DNA of 64,000 bases from Ilex aquifolium (lineage: Eukaryota > Streptophyta > Magnoliopsida > Aquifoliales > Aquifoliaceae). Below are positions 42,485-54,249 of this stretch, in pieces. The notes beneath the pieces were generated by a model that was not told the origin of the DNA, did no database searches, and saw only the letters and a program-made list of their open reading frames with translations. Position numbers and translations under genes: made by a program. Within the stretch, counting starts at the first letter, position 1. Each line of letters begins with the position of its first letter. The stretch is from NCBI GenBank assembly GCA_951799425.1, contig OX637395.1:10828451-10892450 (forward strand), written 5' to 3'.

Positions 42485-43130
42485 AGCTAGATGGGAAAAA
42501 CTATCACATGTCGCATAGGAAAATTCAACATCTACTCAATTAACAAGAAGTTTTGGAAACCATAACTACATCCATGACCCCACCAGAGGAACACAAGATG
42601 ACCCAACTTTGTCGTGATAAGTAAAATTTTGAGAATTGGGTCAAAATGACCTGCTTACACACTTTACAATGTTAAGCGTCATACACAACAACCGTGTTGG
42701 GGAATTTGAGAATTGCCTCATGGCCCAAGACATGTGGAACTAACCGAATGTTACTTTTGGCCATACTTTGGCTACTAGGCATCGTGCCTTGAACCTTAGG
42801 TTCCCACAATATATGAAGGACCTTAAGCATAGCATAGCTAAGCATCTTCATGTCATGAGCGTTGTGATACGTGATTTATGGGCGGCTAGAAATAACCTTA
42901 CGAAAGAATAGCATGTGTTAGCTGTTATTTGTTCCCTACTAGACCCTAAATGGGCACATATGAAGCTCTTCATGATTTACATAGAAAATATCAACACTTT
43001 CAATGATATTTTGCATACTGCCCAGTAGCTGAAAACTAACTGCCCAGTAGCTCTTGTCTCCTAAGCTGGGAACCATGGGCCCATGCGGCCCAATATAAGA
43101 CAAGGGAAGAGTCATACCCTGACCCTCATG
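42485..43130 (+). pseudogene. Decayed Copia gag (UBN2) fragment
   Basis: Plus strand, many stops and shifts. Recognisable order: KARWEKLSHVA (from LDGxNY), HFTMLSVIHNN, GEFENCLMAQDMWN, FGHTLATRHRALNLRF, KHLHVMSVVIRDLWAA, VLAVICSLLDP, NINTFNDILH. This pattern is the Ty1/copia gag core, but of a different family from Copia-1 and Copia-2. Only gag remains. It points toward, and abuts, the LTR on its right in opposite orientation, so the two are from different elements. Confidence 0.75.
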
Positions 43131-43146
43131 AACACATTAATTGATA

Positions 43147-43158
43147 GCTATAATACCA
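43147..43158 (-). promoter_or_regulatory. Probable primer binding site next to the large LTR
   Basis: Minus strand TGGTATTATAGC, three bases from the LTR end at 43,162, matches the initiator-Met site TGGTATCAGAGC at 10 of 12 positions. Shows the LTR is a former 5' LTR whose internal region has been lost beyond this point. Confidence 0.6.
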
Positions 43159-44180
43159 ATTTGTAATATTACTTAATAACTCTAATAACAACTTGTAACG
43201 ACCCGGATCACTTGATCACGTCACTTATAACGCCAACATCTTACGATCACGTTACTGAAGTTCCGAGTAAAAACTTGTCACTTCAAGCAAAATTTTTACA
43301 TATCAACCTCACTTGGATATAGATAGGGTATAAGAAAACATTTAAATATAAAAACAGATATATAACCACACAGGTAATCAAAGTTCAGAAATATTATGAA
43401 AAGAACTAATACCGAAAATCAAACAGTACCGACTAGGTACTCATAGTAGTGTCACACGAGTAGGCCAAAACCTTTGCGACCACTCAAGGGTCAAGCAAAT
43501 AAACCTTGTAGTGGGATTACACCACAAGGAACCTATGATCCCTCCACTTGTCAGTATCCAAGACTAAAAGCCACTAGGCCACCACAACCGATAAGACTCA
43601 ATCAACCCTCTATGGTCTGAACAACTGGCTCATAGTCCCTTTGTCACTCAATCCTGTGTCTTTTGCAAGAGATTCGGGTAATTAGTTTCACAAAATATAG
43701 TTTGCAAGCTCAACAGTTCAACAATTCAGCAATTTAGAGCACCCATGGATCTGAATTCAACCAACAGTATTCACAACCAGTCACGTTAGTCAAGAACATT
43801 AATAAATCACGTTATAAAATAACATTGAATATGTATTTGAGTTTGAAAATCCAAGTCCATTGCAAAGCTGGATAACTTGCCACAGTCTTGACTCAAATAC
43901 CTGAATAGTAGTCAAAAATCAAACAGTTAAACTTTCTAGTACCAACTCAAAAATAAGTCCTAGTGACATATTTTTAAAAAAAAAAAAGATTTAGTTTTGT
44001 CAAAAATTGCATTGATTGCATAAACCGGATCTGGTAAAGAGAAAAACGGTCATTACCAATGTGATGATGTCGAATTTGGCCAAGTCATATATGGATGAAA
44101 AGCCCTTGAAAATTGGAGTTTGGAGGTCCAAACCCAACCCACAGTCCATGCCCCACACGCCCTCATGCGTAGTGACATTG

Positions 44181-44861
44181 TTATCAGAACTAGACCAAAT
44201 ATCGAGCTGATAGAGGGATGGAATCAATGGTTCACTGGTTCAACCATTGGGTTAACTGGTCGGACCAGTCGTATAATTAAAAAAATAAAAAATATATGAA
44301 ATATAATAATTTAAGTAAAAAATTATGAAATCGTAAACTTGATCAACACACTTATTGTACAATAAAAACCATATTCTCATATTTGCGCTAAAATGATATT
44401 CAATCCTTAAAAACATCAAACGCTGCAATCTCTACCCAAAAATAAAAACCCATTTGGGTTGCTTAAAAGTGACAACCAACAACAACGTTCTGTGTGTGAC
44501 ACTTGAGAGAGACAGAGACAGAGAGAAGATTTACACATATAGAAGGAAGGAGATAGATCTTAGTTGAGGCACGGAGTCACTGATCTGAGTGTCTTAGTTG
44601 AAGCGCTTGAAGGACCAAAGCTGGTTGGAGATCAACTGGACTCTAGAGTAGTGAGACATCAATTGGAGAAGAAGGAGAAGGTAGATTGACAACCGAACCG
44701 TCCAGTTTGCAAAAACCGTCCAATTCACCGGTTTTACCAAAAATCAGCCAGTTTTACGGTTTTTAGATGATTTAAGTCCACATATGGTCTAATTCAAAAA
44801 TTGGGCCGATTTAGGCCCTGGTTCACCTGTCCGACCGGCCGGTTCAGTCCAATTCTAATAA
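44181..44861. mobile_element. Non-autonomous TIR element with CCGG(T/C)-rich ends
   Basis: Left end TTATCAGAACTAGAC and reverse complement of right end TTATTAGAATTGGAC form an inverted repeat; CATTG flanks both sides (44,176-44,180 and 44,862-44,866). Subterminal sequence is rich in GGTTCAACC, GGTCGGACC and CCGGCCGGTT. 681 bases, no coding. The 14,370-14,520 stretch of copy A has similar GGTCCGG and AAACCG-type sequence and may be a relative. Confidence 0.55.
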
Positions 44862-46762
44862 CATTGGTTGGTGGTGCACCCCTTCCACCTTTGTGTTCCA
44901 ACTTGACCCCCTTTCCTTGTTTCTAGCACTCCTTCGTTTCTTATCCAAATTAGGTGATTCAAAGGCTCAAATACTCTTATTTCATCCTTGTTTCATATAC
45001 AAGTGTTGGATTAAGCAAATCAGCTTCATGTTAAGAACTTCCATGGGCAGTCCTGCAAATCGAGTTTTGACAAACCAAATGACCAAATCAGTTTAGACAA
45101 AGCCCAAAAATGGATTCCTTGACTCTAAAAACATCAAACCTAGACCCCTCCTTTGAGTTTAAAGCAAAGTTTTTCAAAGACCCATGAAAATCAACTTAAA
45201 GCTTAAACCTAGGGTTTGATGGTTCTCCCAACTCCGACCACGGAAAGGTTTGAAATTTTAAAATGTAGCATTCGATCTAATAAGTACCTTGTGTCAGAAT
45301 TGAGAACTCTTTAATCGACCAGCAAACTTAACCACAGGAGATTTTGCAAACAGAGGTGTGCGTGCAGAGATCCAAGTTTGATCTTCCAACCTTCTCTTTC
45401 CCCTTCTCTTTTCCAGCTGATTTTCTATCCTCATCTTTGTTCCATAGGAAGAACCTCAACTTATTTAAGCCTTCCAAGCACCTCGCTCAGCCCATGCATG
45501 GCTATATTGAGCAAGAGGAGGACACCTCCTCCTTGCTTGTTGGCAAACTTCCATTGGAGGGCCTTTTCATTATTTCTTATTTTCAAATTTCTATTTTTTA
45601 TTTCACCAAATATTCAATTATAAAATATAATGATTTCCTAGCCTGAGAATTTTCTAATTTTTCTCGAAATTCAATTTGAGAATTTTATTGAATGATTTTA
45701 CCCCTACCACGCATGCGCGTGATTTGGAATCCACTACTTCACCACTCCTTTCCAACATCACATACATATATTCACCCTAGGTTAATTGAATTTCTTCCAT
45801 TCTTCCAAAATTTTGATCCAATATCTTCATCAAACGATTTTTCCCTTCACTCGGTTTTGCGCGATTTCAAACCAGTTGTGTCACCCTAGCTTATACAACC
45901 CATCATAGTTCACACTCTGGCCCTTATTTCATATTTAAAAAAAATTGACAAAATTTCACAAAAGTACCACCAAATACATGTCCAGAACTCTAATTACCTC
46001 AATAAAAAGTAAATTGATAATTGAATCTCAAAATACTAATACATCTCCGAATACTAATATGTCTTCTTTAATTCCTCAAATATTCTAATCACGATATCTG
46101 CTCCACAATACTCCTAAAAAATTAATTAAGTGGGGAAGTAGACAATATAATAAGAAATAATATGCTCATAATACATCCATACCAAATAAAATTGACAATT
46201 AAACCAATTTCCAAACACAAGTCGAATAGGTTTTTAATTAAAATCATAATCAATCATATCTCATGTATGCAAGAACTAGACATATACCTTGTACCTTACC
46301 TATCACCCCACCTTAAACCGATCCCACATATATCTTAAATTGGCGATGCAATGGACTATTGGCTATCATAATCTAGTCTCTACTGTACACAATACATGAT
46401 AAACGTACCCACAATACCAATAAAAAGTCAATAGCAATTTAAGCATCATAACAACTCAATCAAAGGGAATACAAAAAAGGAAGAGTCAAGGATTTACTAT
46501 TTGCAAAGAGATTTAAGACATAGCATATGGTATATTACTCCGTTCCTCAAATCTTTAGTTGACTCCAATAGATGTTGTTGTCATAACTTCAAGAGCAACA
46601 CTAAAATTTCACCCCAATTGGATTCATTTTGCCTTTTGATATTTAAGGATTTCTCTTTCTCTCTCTCTTTTTTTTTCATTCTCCTCTTTCTCTTTATAAT
46701 TTCCTCTCCTCTCCCTCTCTTCTTTCTTCCCTCTTCCTCTCTTTCTATTATAGCTCTTCCCC

Positions 46763-46769
46763 ATTTATA
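46763..46769 (-). promoter_or_regulatory. TATA box of the large LTR
   Basis: Minus strand GGCTATAAATGGGGAAG, followed downstream by an AG-rich (plus-strand CT-rich) leader. The Pack-MULE at 46,908 sits about 140 bases upstream of it. Confidence 0.6.
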
Positions 46770-46898
46770 GCCAAAAAAATTACTATGAGGTGTCTTTTGA
46801 AATGAGTACTATAGCTCTTAGCTTGTCACTTGTCACACATGCACACAATCTTTCATGTAACATGACAAGTATCTTGCCACTTGTCAAGCACACACCAA

Positions 46899-48623
46899 CA
46901 CTTTGCTGGGTTCGACTCCTCTACGGTAGGCAGGAAACCGCATGACATGCGGTTAAGTGGAACGGCACCGTTTGGTGCTTTATGTAATTTTTTTTTTTTA
47001 ACAGTCCATACCAAAAACGAGGTCGTTTTTTGTCCTTGAAATTTCAGCCTTGAAATCCCTTCTTCTTTGTTAGACTTCAACAGCAAAGCCTCAGTTAAAA
47101 AAAAAAAACAGCAAAGCCTTGCGACATCAGCAGATCTGGGCGACTTCAGGCAAGTCCGACGATCTTAGGCAGCTCCGACTTCACATTCATTGCCTTGTTT
47201 CTTTAGGTGCCTATCATCAGCAATTAAGCTTACCAAATCCATTCTAGCATTTTCTCAAACAGGTGGAGGGTGGGGAGGTGTGTGTGAGCGATTTGGTTGA
47301 AGGAGAAAAATGAAGACATAGAGAAATGAGAAAGGGAGGGGAGAAGGAGAGAGAGAGATGAGATAGCAACTAGCTTGTGTGCTCCAACTATAATGTGAAG
47401 AATGTAAAATTTATCACTAGTTTTCTTCGTGAAAGCATCTCTAATTTCAACATCAAATGCTCATAGAATTAAATTTCATCTGAATTCTTGTGCCCTTCTC
47501 ATCTGAATGTTATACTTCCAAACTTTTTTCCCTTTGTCGATTCCCACAGTTGAATGATTTCCCATATCACTTCCATCCTTAACACCATCAACATCATCAC
47601 GAGCATAATATGAATCCCCTGAGAATTCCTGTTCATTGAGGAACTTTGCATGGAGAGTTTCTTAATCCTGATCCGATCATGCCATCTTCCAACTAAGCTT
47701 CTCATAGTAAAATTTCAAGGTCCTCATCCTCTCAATCTTATGCATTCCAACTGTTTTTCATCCATTGCTTCCAATTATCTGACAAACTAACCAAGAATTT
47801 ACATCTCAGTCTCCATCCTCTCATCATTACTTACATCCCTACATCAGAATCAGAATAGCCATATAACTCTACTTTTTCCCTTATATAATTCTCTTTTCTT
47901 TTGCCTCCTTTGGCAGAAGAAGCAATCCATTTTTTTCGAACTCGAACTAGTTTTCCCCATCTCCATATTCTGTTCATGAGATCAATATACCGATAACGCA
48001 TTCCCATCAGCGGATGCTTCTCAACCAAAACATCCTTCATATACACCTCCCTCAAAACCACAGTTTGAGTCCTAATCTTATTGGATACATAAAATATCCC
48101 AGGATGGTGCACCAAAGCCTTCTTAAACCTTTTATCAAACTCCAAATAATCCCCCAAACAAAACATATTGTCTTTCTCTGCCTCCTTCCCCACCATCAAA
48201 TGAAGCAACTCATGAATTACCCCAACTGTCCACTTCTCTGCCTGATCACTGTTCGGCGCCAAATGAAACGCATCCTCATAAGGCAAAATGTAAGACAAAT
48301 TTCCCCCCTCATCAACCCAATTCCTCACTTTTTTCTCCAAATCAAACCTCTCGGAAAATTCATCGGAAACCCAATACGTTGCCTGAAGTCGGAGCTGCCT
48401 GAGAAAGGCTTTGCTGTTTTTTTTTTTTAACTGAGGCTTTGCTGTTGAAGTCTAACGAAGAAGAAGGGATTTCAAGGCTGAAATTTCAGGACCAAAAACG
48501 ACGTCGTTTTTGGTATGGACTGTTAAAAAAAATATTACATAAAGCACCAAACGGTGCCGTTCCACTTAATCGCATGTCATGTGGTTTCCTGCCTACCGTA
48601 GAGGAGCCGAACCCCACTTTGCT
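46899..48623 (-). mobile_element. Pack-MULE carrying a PORR-domain gene fragment
   Basis: Element 46,908-48,614 (1,707 bases) flanked by the perfect 9-base duplication CACTTTGCT (46,899-46,907 and 48,615-48,623). Terminal inverted repeats of about 210 bases (GGGTTCG(A/G)CTCCTCTACGG ... to CAGCAAAGCCT) are highly similar. Nine-base target duplication plus long TIRs are diagnostic of Mutator-like elements. No transposase is present; the interior is host coding sequence, which makes it a Pack-MULE. It sits in the U3 of the large LTR. Confidence 0.93.
47831..48400 (-). pseudogene. Captured PORR-domain (plant organelle RNA recognition) fragment
   Basis: Open from the inner TIR edge to TAA at 47,831, about 190 codons without a stop. 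Motifs: KWTVGVIHELLHLMVGKEAE, DNMFCLGDYLEFDKRFKKAL, HHPGIFYVSNKIRTQTVVL, REVYMKDVLVEKHPLMG. These match the C-terminal half of the PORR domain of WTF1/RPD1-type proteins, which bind organellar RNA and help splice group II introns. The N-terminal half and targeting peptide are missing. The best ATG (MEKKVRN region) is not a true ATG start, so translation would depend on the TIR. A further ~75-codon stretch at 47,705-47,480 may be more captured sequence. Confidence 0.82.
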
Positions 48624-48937
48624 TCATCATGCTCACCATATTTTTTCTTCTAGATTACCAAACATTTTACTTTCGACAAATGTCCTACGGTGCACCAAAT
48701 TTTACACTTACATATCCGAATATACCTTCTCGATTACTGCAGATATTCAACATCACATATTTCTAACGTGAAATATATCCAATATTACAGTAATCGGACT
48801 CTCCTTTACACAAGGAATTCATTTATGTATTTGAAATTTTAAAAAATACAATATATTAATCACATAAAATTTTAATATTCCTCAAAATTCTATCCCGATT
48901 TATAACTCTTATTTTAAAAAAAATTTGGGATGTCACA

Positions 48938-49361
48938 AGAAGGTTGTTAAGCGGGGAGCTGGGAGACATTAACCAAGGATATTTTGATGAGGAAAGAAAA
49001 ATTCAAGTGTTAATAGTTGTATGTATGGTGTCCCCACGCAGACGACCAGTGAAGAGTCTCTCGACTCTCAAGGTTTTGCCTTTTGTTTCATGAGAATTTC
49101 CTGTGGTTTTTATTTTGAAGGAAGAGAGTTTTTCCAAATATGAAGAAGGCTCACTTACAGGTATGACTACTCTCTTGTGGCAGGGAAGGTACTTTAGTCG
49201 CTTAGCTGACTAAGCTACGGGACAACGACAAAGGGGGAAAATGGCTAATAGCACTGTAAGGTGCTTTTAGGGACTAGAATAGTAACTTAATTTCCAACAT
49301 CTTGCATTGCATTACCATAAAAAAAAATTCATAAAAAAAAAGGAGAGAGATTGCTCTTGTG
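48938..49361. other. Old repeat DNA, left member of a diverged pair
   Basis: 48,985-49,135 (CCCCACGCAGACGACCAGTG ... GGTTTTGCC ... TTTCCTGTGGTTTTT) resembles 52,525-52,620 (GCCAACGCGGAGACGACCAA ... GGTTTTGCC ... TTTCACATGGTTTTT). No gene. Confidence 0.55.
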
Positions 49362-49430
49362 ACTCGGAATGAACTTAGGTGCGGGCAGATGGGGCACTAC
49401 GTGATAGAGTGCACAACAAAAATACTTCTT
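49362..49430 (+). pseudogene. CCHC zinc-knuckle remnant of a retrotransposon gag
   Basis: RCGQMGHYVIECTTK retains the last three ligands (C, H, C) of a CX2CX4HX4C knuckle; the first Cys is lost. The frame soon ends. A 71-codon frame at 49,496-49,711 downstream is unassigned. Confidence 0.4.
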
Positions 49431-49739
49431 CTTAAGGAAGATAATGAGGAGAGGGAGATAGGGGGACGCAACACGAGCATACTAAGTTTTCAGAAGTGAA
49501 GAGAGCCTGTGATGCAGTGTTTGACTTCGGTACACATGATTATGCATTCTTCGTTGAGATCGGGTCTTCAGTTTCATCACAGGGACAACTGGGTAGCTGT
49601 TCAGTACCTAATGTGGTTGATCAAAGGAGTGCAGATTTTCGCAGCAATTTTCTCCTGGTTGGACAGATAGTGGTGCCACTTGGTTCGTTGTTGCAGGACA
49701 ACCTGGTTTAGCTCTCCCTAGAAGGGCCCCACTTGCATG

Positions 49740-52700
49740 ACCCTTTTGGTCAAAAACAAAATCAAACTAAAAGGCTAAGAGGAAATAATAAAGTATAGGT
49801 TTCTTTTTAACTCCTTAATATATGGACTAGCAAATATCATGTGCCTCAAGACATTATGCAATACAAAAAATTAAATATTAGTAATACAATAATTATATTT
49901 TAAATTTTAATTTAATTATGCAATATAAAATTAAAGTGAATATATAGAAAATAAGATAGAGGGAGAGAGAGATAAGGGAGAGAGAAGTAGATGTAGATTA
50001 GTGGAGTTGTCAGTCATTAAGGAGTGTGTTGTTTGAATTGTTTGATATTAGGGGCCTTGTAAAAAGATGATGTTTTTTAGTGAATAAAAAATTATATGAT
50101 GAATTTTATACCATTGAGTCAAAGAAGATAAAAATTGAATTAATCTTGACCATTGTTGTGCTTTTATAAGTTGAGAATTCAATTTCTTATCTATAATATT
50201 AGACAGATAGCCGGGTATGCTAATTGACCAGATTTTGATTTAAATTTGATCTGAATTTAAATTAATTTAATTTAACTTAATTTGGTCATATCATACTTCA
50301 CGGATACAAGTTTGCATATGTCAAGAATGTACCTTATGCTTCAAGATATGATTAAGTGATCACTCAATGAGATTTTTTTTGCTCCAATTCGGTTATTCTG
50401 ATGGGAGCGTGTTTGATTTTTGAATTGGGTTTCTATTTTTAATTGATTGGCATATGGGCAACGAAAATAAATCGTTACACAATTTAATCGGATTTTTAGA
50501 TTCTTAATTCGGAAAAGTCGACCCGATTATTATCCATTTGTAGGCTGAACAATAACCTAATAAAATTAGATTCAAATGAAAACTAGGAAAAATATGTCGA
50601 TGGACCATGCAAGTGCAAATGTCATTGCTAAGGCCGAACAATAACCTGATAAAATTCCTACCATGGCCTTAGTGATGACATTTGCTAAATTTTAATTTTT
50701 AGTAGATTCAGATGAAAATTGTGAAAATAAAGTCAGTTGGATATTGAATTAAAGTTCAGAGTAAGATTGATTGAAATTCGATCAATGGAAAGGCCTACTA
50801 ATAACCTGTCATGAACTGGAATGCATATATTAGACCTATTCTAAGTTGTAGTTCTTATGAACGGACTGCGCAAGTTCAAATGTAAATGTCATCAAGTAGG
50901 TCATGCCAATAAGCTTATGTGGTGAAGGTCAAAATAAAGTTAAAAAAAATGAGAGAATTTACCTCCGATTTACCCCCTCTGATGTCTAAGTTAGTAGGTA
51001 CTTAAATGGAGGATAAGACTTTTACTATGCTAGGTTAGTTGTGAATGAGTACCTGAGACTCGACTCATTGGACTATTTATACCTTCAAAGAGGATGACAT
51101 GACATTTTAGGGATCCATCAAGCCGGCTGGAGGAGCCCTCATAGAGGTAATCATTAGTGAGCTATCATTCTCTCGAGCCGCGCAAGTACTTGGCTTGGGG
51201 AAGTTGACGACTCCTCGAGGTCTAGCCGCATAATGATTACCCTGCCTGGGATGTCGAGCACTCAATGCATATCTCCTCAGCATTTATTGACCTCTGCAAA
51301 GCTTTATTGAACTGTGTTGAACAATCATTGCATTGACATCGAGCATTAAGTTTATGTGCCCCCGAGAAATTCACGTCAGCAAGAGTCATGTCTTTACTTA
51401 GATTTTTTTCAGATTCGAAGTGCAATTCAATGTGACTTGTCTGCGGAACTAAATGTGACTTGCCTAGTGTTAAATGCTCGGACCCGAGATGCATCTTTCC
51501 CTTTAGCTTACTAGGGCATATTCCTTGTGATTCCCTCCTCGAGGCCGACCAAATACCTCAGTGTTTCACTGTTCGAGACCACATGTTATACTCTAATATG
51601 AGAGTCGTTTCATGTCCCGTCTCATCAAATATTTTGCTTTGGGCCCTCTTTGTGTTAGGCTGCCCTACTTTGACGGAAATTAACAATAAGATTGTATACG
51701 AACATGCATGTTATTCAAGAGTGTTTGTTTGCATATATTGAACTTTCTTTTATAAATAAACTTGAAGTTTTTCTGATTAAATTTTAGAGTTTGACTTTGG
51801 TATTAAAGGAGGCATGACACAAAAGTTTATTACTTTTTGGTTCAAAATATAATCTTTTGGAGTCAATGTACAACAAAAAATATTAGGATCGATTATATGA
51901 TTTATGACTTCCAATCTTTTGGAGTGTGTGCGAATCCAACAATCTAAAACGTTATAACTTCTTAAAAAATTATATTTTGTTGGGTCCTATTTTTGCACCA
52001 AAAAATATTTTTTTGATATTATATCTCTACTTTTTAACTAAAAGAAACGTGTCATGTATACAAATTTTTTATTTTATAATTTTTTGTAATTTTATAATTT
52101 TTTTAGTTAATGGTTGCAAGCCATTTAATTCAAAATCTATGACGAGATTAATGAAAGAAAAACCCCGAAATTGCTAACTTCAGTAGCGTAGTCCGTAGCC
52201 TTACTCTATTTTGTGATTTAATACAGGAAAAACTCTTCAAGTACCATGGACTAATTCTAAATTAAATTGGTTGAAAACGAAATTTCCAAATGGAGTTCTT
52301 GGACCAAGTCCTCGAATAGACTTTCACCGCTGAACTTCGAGATAGAGTGTACTTTTGACGATATTTTGTTTAAAAAAGAAAGAAAATTTCAATTATTAAT
52401 AGTCAAACTAAGTCTGGTGTGTCATGTAAATAGTGAGTATAAATATTTCAATTCTAATTGTATAATTAATCGATGACGTCACGTGATATTGACGTTACCG
52501 GCAAATTGAATATTTTCTTGCCAACGCGGAGACGACCAACAAAAGGTCTGTGGATTCTGGAGGTTTTGCCGCTTGTTTGCGGAAAATTTCACATGGTTTT
52601 TGTCAAGAAGTCAAATCCAATCTAAAAGTCCACAGAAGAATTAAATTAATACAATATTTGTTTCTTTCAATTCCTTAAAATATGGAGAATAAAGAATTAA

Positions 52701-53526
52701 ATTTGGATTCACGTTTTATTTCATTTGAATTTAAATTTAATTTACTTTTATTATATCATACTTCACGGATACAGATTTTAATAAATTAATAATGGATCTT
52801 ATACATGAATATATATACATGCAAGGAAAAAAATTTCGTTTCAGAACGTTCCAAGGAAACTGAAATAAATCAGTGATAAAATCGAAATTCTAATACTTCG
52901 AGGTGTTCCATAATGATTCGACATGTTTTTTAATATTTCAATGCATTTGCACAATTATTTCGAAATATTTCAAGATACTTTTGTATATTTCGACTAATGT
53001 TTTAGAAAGATAATTTTCAATTTTTTTTTCCATTCTATTTCTAAAACCTGTCGAAACGTTTTCATTTCTTATATGCCTGAAACAATGCACCAAAACGAAA
53101 TTTTGATCCTTATTTCTATAAATAAATTAAGTGATCGTTCAGTGAAATTGATTTGAATAAAAAAAATTAAATTTGCAAAATTCAACTGCAATTTAGTTAT
53201 ACGATCGGAGAGAGTAGAATTTCCGAATTAGATTTATATTTTTAATTGATTGGAAAATGCACTACAAAAATTGGATTGGACTCCTATTCTTATTTGTGGG
53301 AAATTAATCCAAATATCATACGTGACCAAACAATAAGCCATCTTAGAATCTAAATCCCTTCCAATATTTTTTTTCCTACAATTTCTCTCTTGGTGGATCA
53401 TGCAATTGAGTGAGGAGCTCACTTGTATACAATGAGTACCACTTAAATTTATAGTAGATGATCTGTTTAAAAAAAATTAAAGAAAAAATATTTTTGAGGA
53501 AACCTCAGTCCGCCATCTTCAATTTT
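49740..53526. other. AT-rich degenerate repeats, no gene supported
   Basis: 50,250-50,470 (TCATACTTCACGGATACAAG ... TTAAGTGATCACTCAATGAG ... TTTTTAATTGATTGG) is echoed at 52,755-53,265 (TCATACTTCACGGATACAG ... TTAAGTGATCGTTCAGTGAA ... TTTTTAATTGATTGG), so this is an old diverged duplication. 51,060-51,600 is GC-richer and LTR-like (CTCGAGGCC blocks) but without definable ends. Confidence 0.5.
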
Positions 53527-53532
53527 TTGGGG

Positions 53533-53565
53533 TTTTTTTTTTTTTTTGGGGGGGGGGGGGGGGGG
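53533..53565 (+). repeat. T15-G18 homopolymer pair
   Basis: Fifteen T directly followed by eighteen G. The G run could fold as a quadruplex. It is also the kind of site where sequence length is unreliable. Confidence 0.95.
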
Positions 53566-53917
53566 AATGGTATCTAGTTTAAAATGCTGCAGTTTGAATT
53601 ATCAACACCACCTTTGTGGACCACTTCAACATATACAATTAAATTAGTAAGTCTCACAATGTTTATCACATATTTAATGGTTGTAATTCGTCAAGTGGTA
53701 TAAGTGAGATGGTATACACAACATTATTCTTGAATTATAGAAGCAAAATAACCCAAAACCACATAATTTATACAACAAAAATGACAAATTGTCATTCAAC
53801 CTATAGTAGATGCATTCAATCAGGTTAATAACAAACCAATAATTATAATTGCTTGTGCAATGTGAAAAAACTGGATAATTAAAAGACATGCAATATGCTT
53901 TTTCAATTCAGTGTGAG

Positions 53918-54123
53918 TTGACCTTTTCAATTTTTATTTTGAATGGCCCGTCAACCTTCCATTCAGCCACCTCAAGTGAAAGGACAATATGGAACATGTG
54001 GCCAACTTGTAGACCCGTTAAATAACTAAATGAATCACCCAAATTATAATATTATCCAGCACACGGCTTGTTGACAATCCAGCGCACCTTTGTTGATCGA
54101 CTTCTAGACCTGTCAAGCGTCAA
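53918..54123 (+). promoter_or_regulatory. Upstream region of BBE-B with five TTGAC cores
   Basis: TTGAC or its complement GTCAA at 53,918, 53,950, 54,071, 54,112 and 54,119. TTGAC is the W-box core bound by WRKY factors; BBE-like genes are often stress or elicitor induced. The count is modest for AT-rich DNA, so this is suggestive only. Confidence 0.35.
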
Positions 54124-54186
54124 CCCCAATACCCCCTTTTTCACCCACCCAAAATTTAATAAACCAGAAATTTTGCCTCAAACAAC

Positions 54187-54194
54187 TATAAATA
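54187..54194 (+). promoter_or_regulatory. TATA box of BBE-like copy B
   Basis: TATAAATA, 56 bases before the ATG at 54,250; identical in copy A. Confidence 0.8.
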
Positions 54195-54249
54195 GCTCAC
54201 ATTTGATCATCTTTTACCCACAAAATCATTGACAATCCAAGGAATCAAA

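Larger units (their letters stand above)
43162..48937 (-). mobile_element. Large retrotransposon LTR, minus strand, with two nested insertions
   Basis: Minus strand begins TGTGACATCCCAAATTT (48,937) and ends in TGT...ACA form at 43,162, next to a primer binding site. About 3.4 kb once the Pack-MULE and the 44,181-44,861 element are removed. A TATA box (GGCTATAAATGGGG, 46,763-46,769) divides a U3 of about 0.5 kb (without the MULE) from a long R/U5. CT-rich tract 46,640-46,745 lies just after the TATA in the sense direction. Length, ends and met-tRNA site would suit a Ty3/gypsy element with long LTRs, but no internal coding region remains to prove it. Confidence 0.6.

Noticed and set aside
44176-44866. 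Assigning the 44,181 element to hAT or Mutator
   Set aside because: The flanking CATTG repeat is only 5 bases, fitting neither the 8-base nor the 9-base rule, so the superfamily was left open.
43162-45885. A shorter LTR ending at GTGTCACC near 45,885
   Set aside because: That end has no TG..CA form, and the TATA box, primer site and TGTGACATCCC start at 48,937 fit one longer LTR better.
49496-49711. 71-codon ORF as a gene
   Set aside because: No recognised motif; sits in decayed retrotransposon-like DNA after a broken zinc knuckle.
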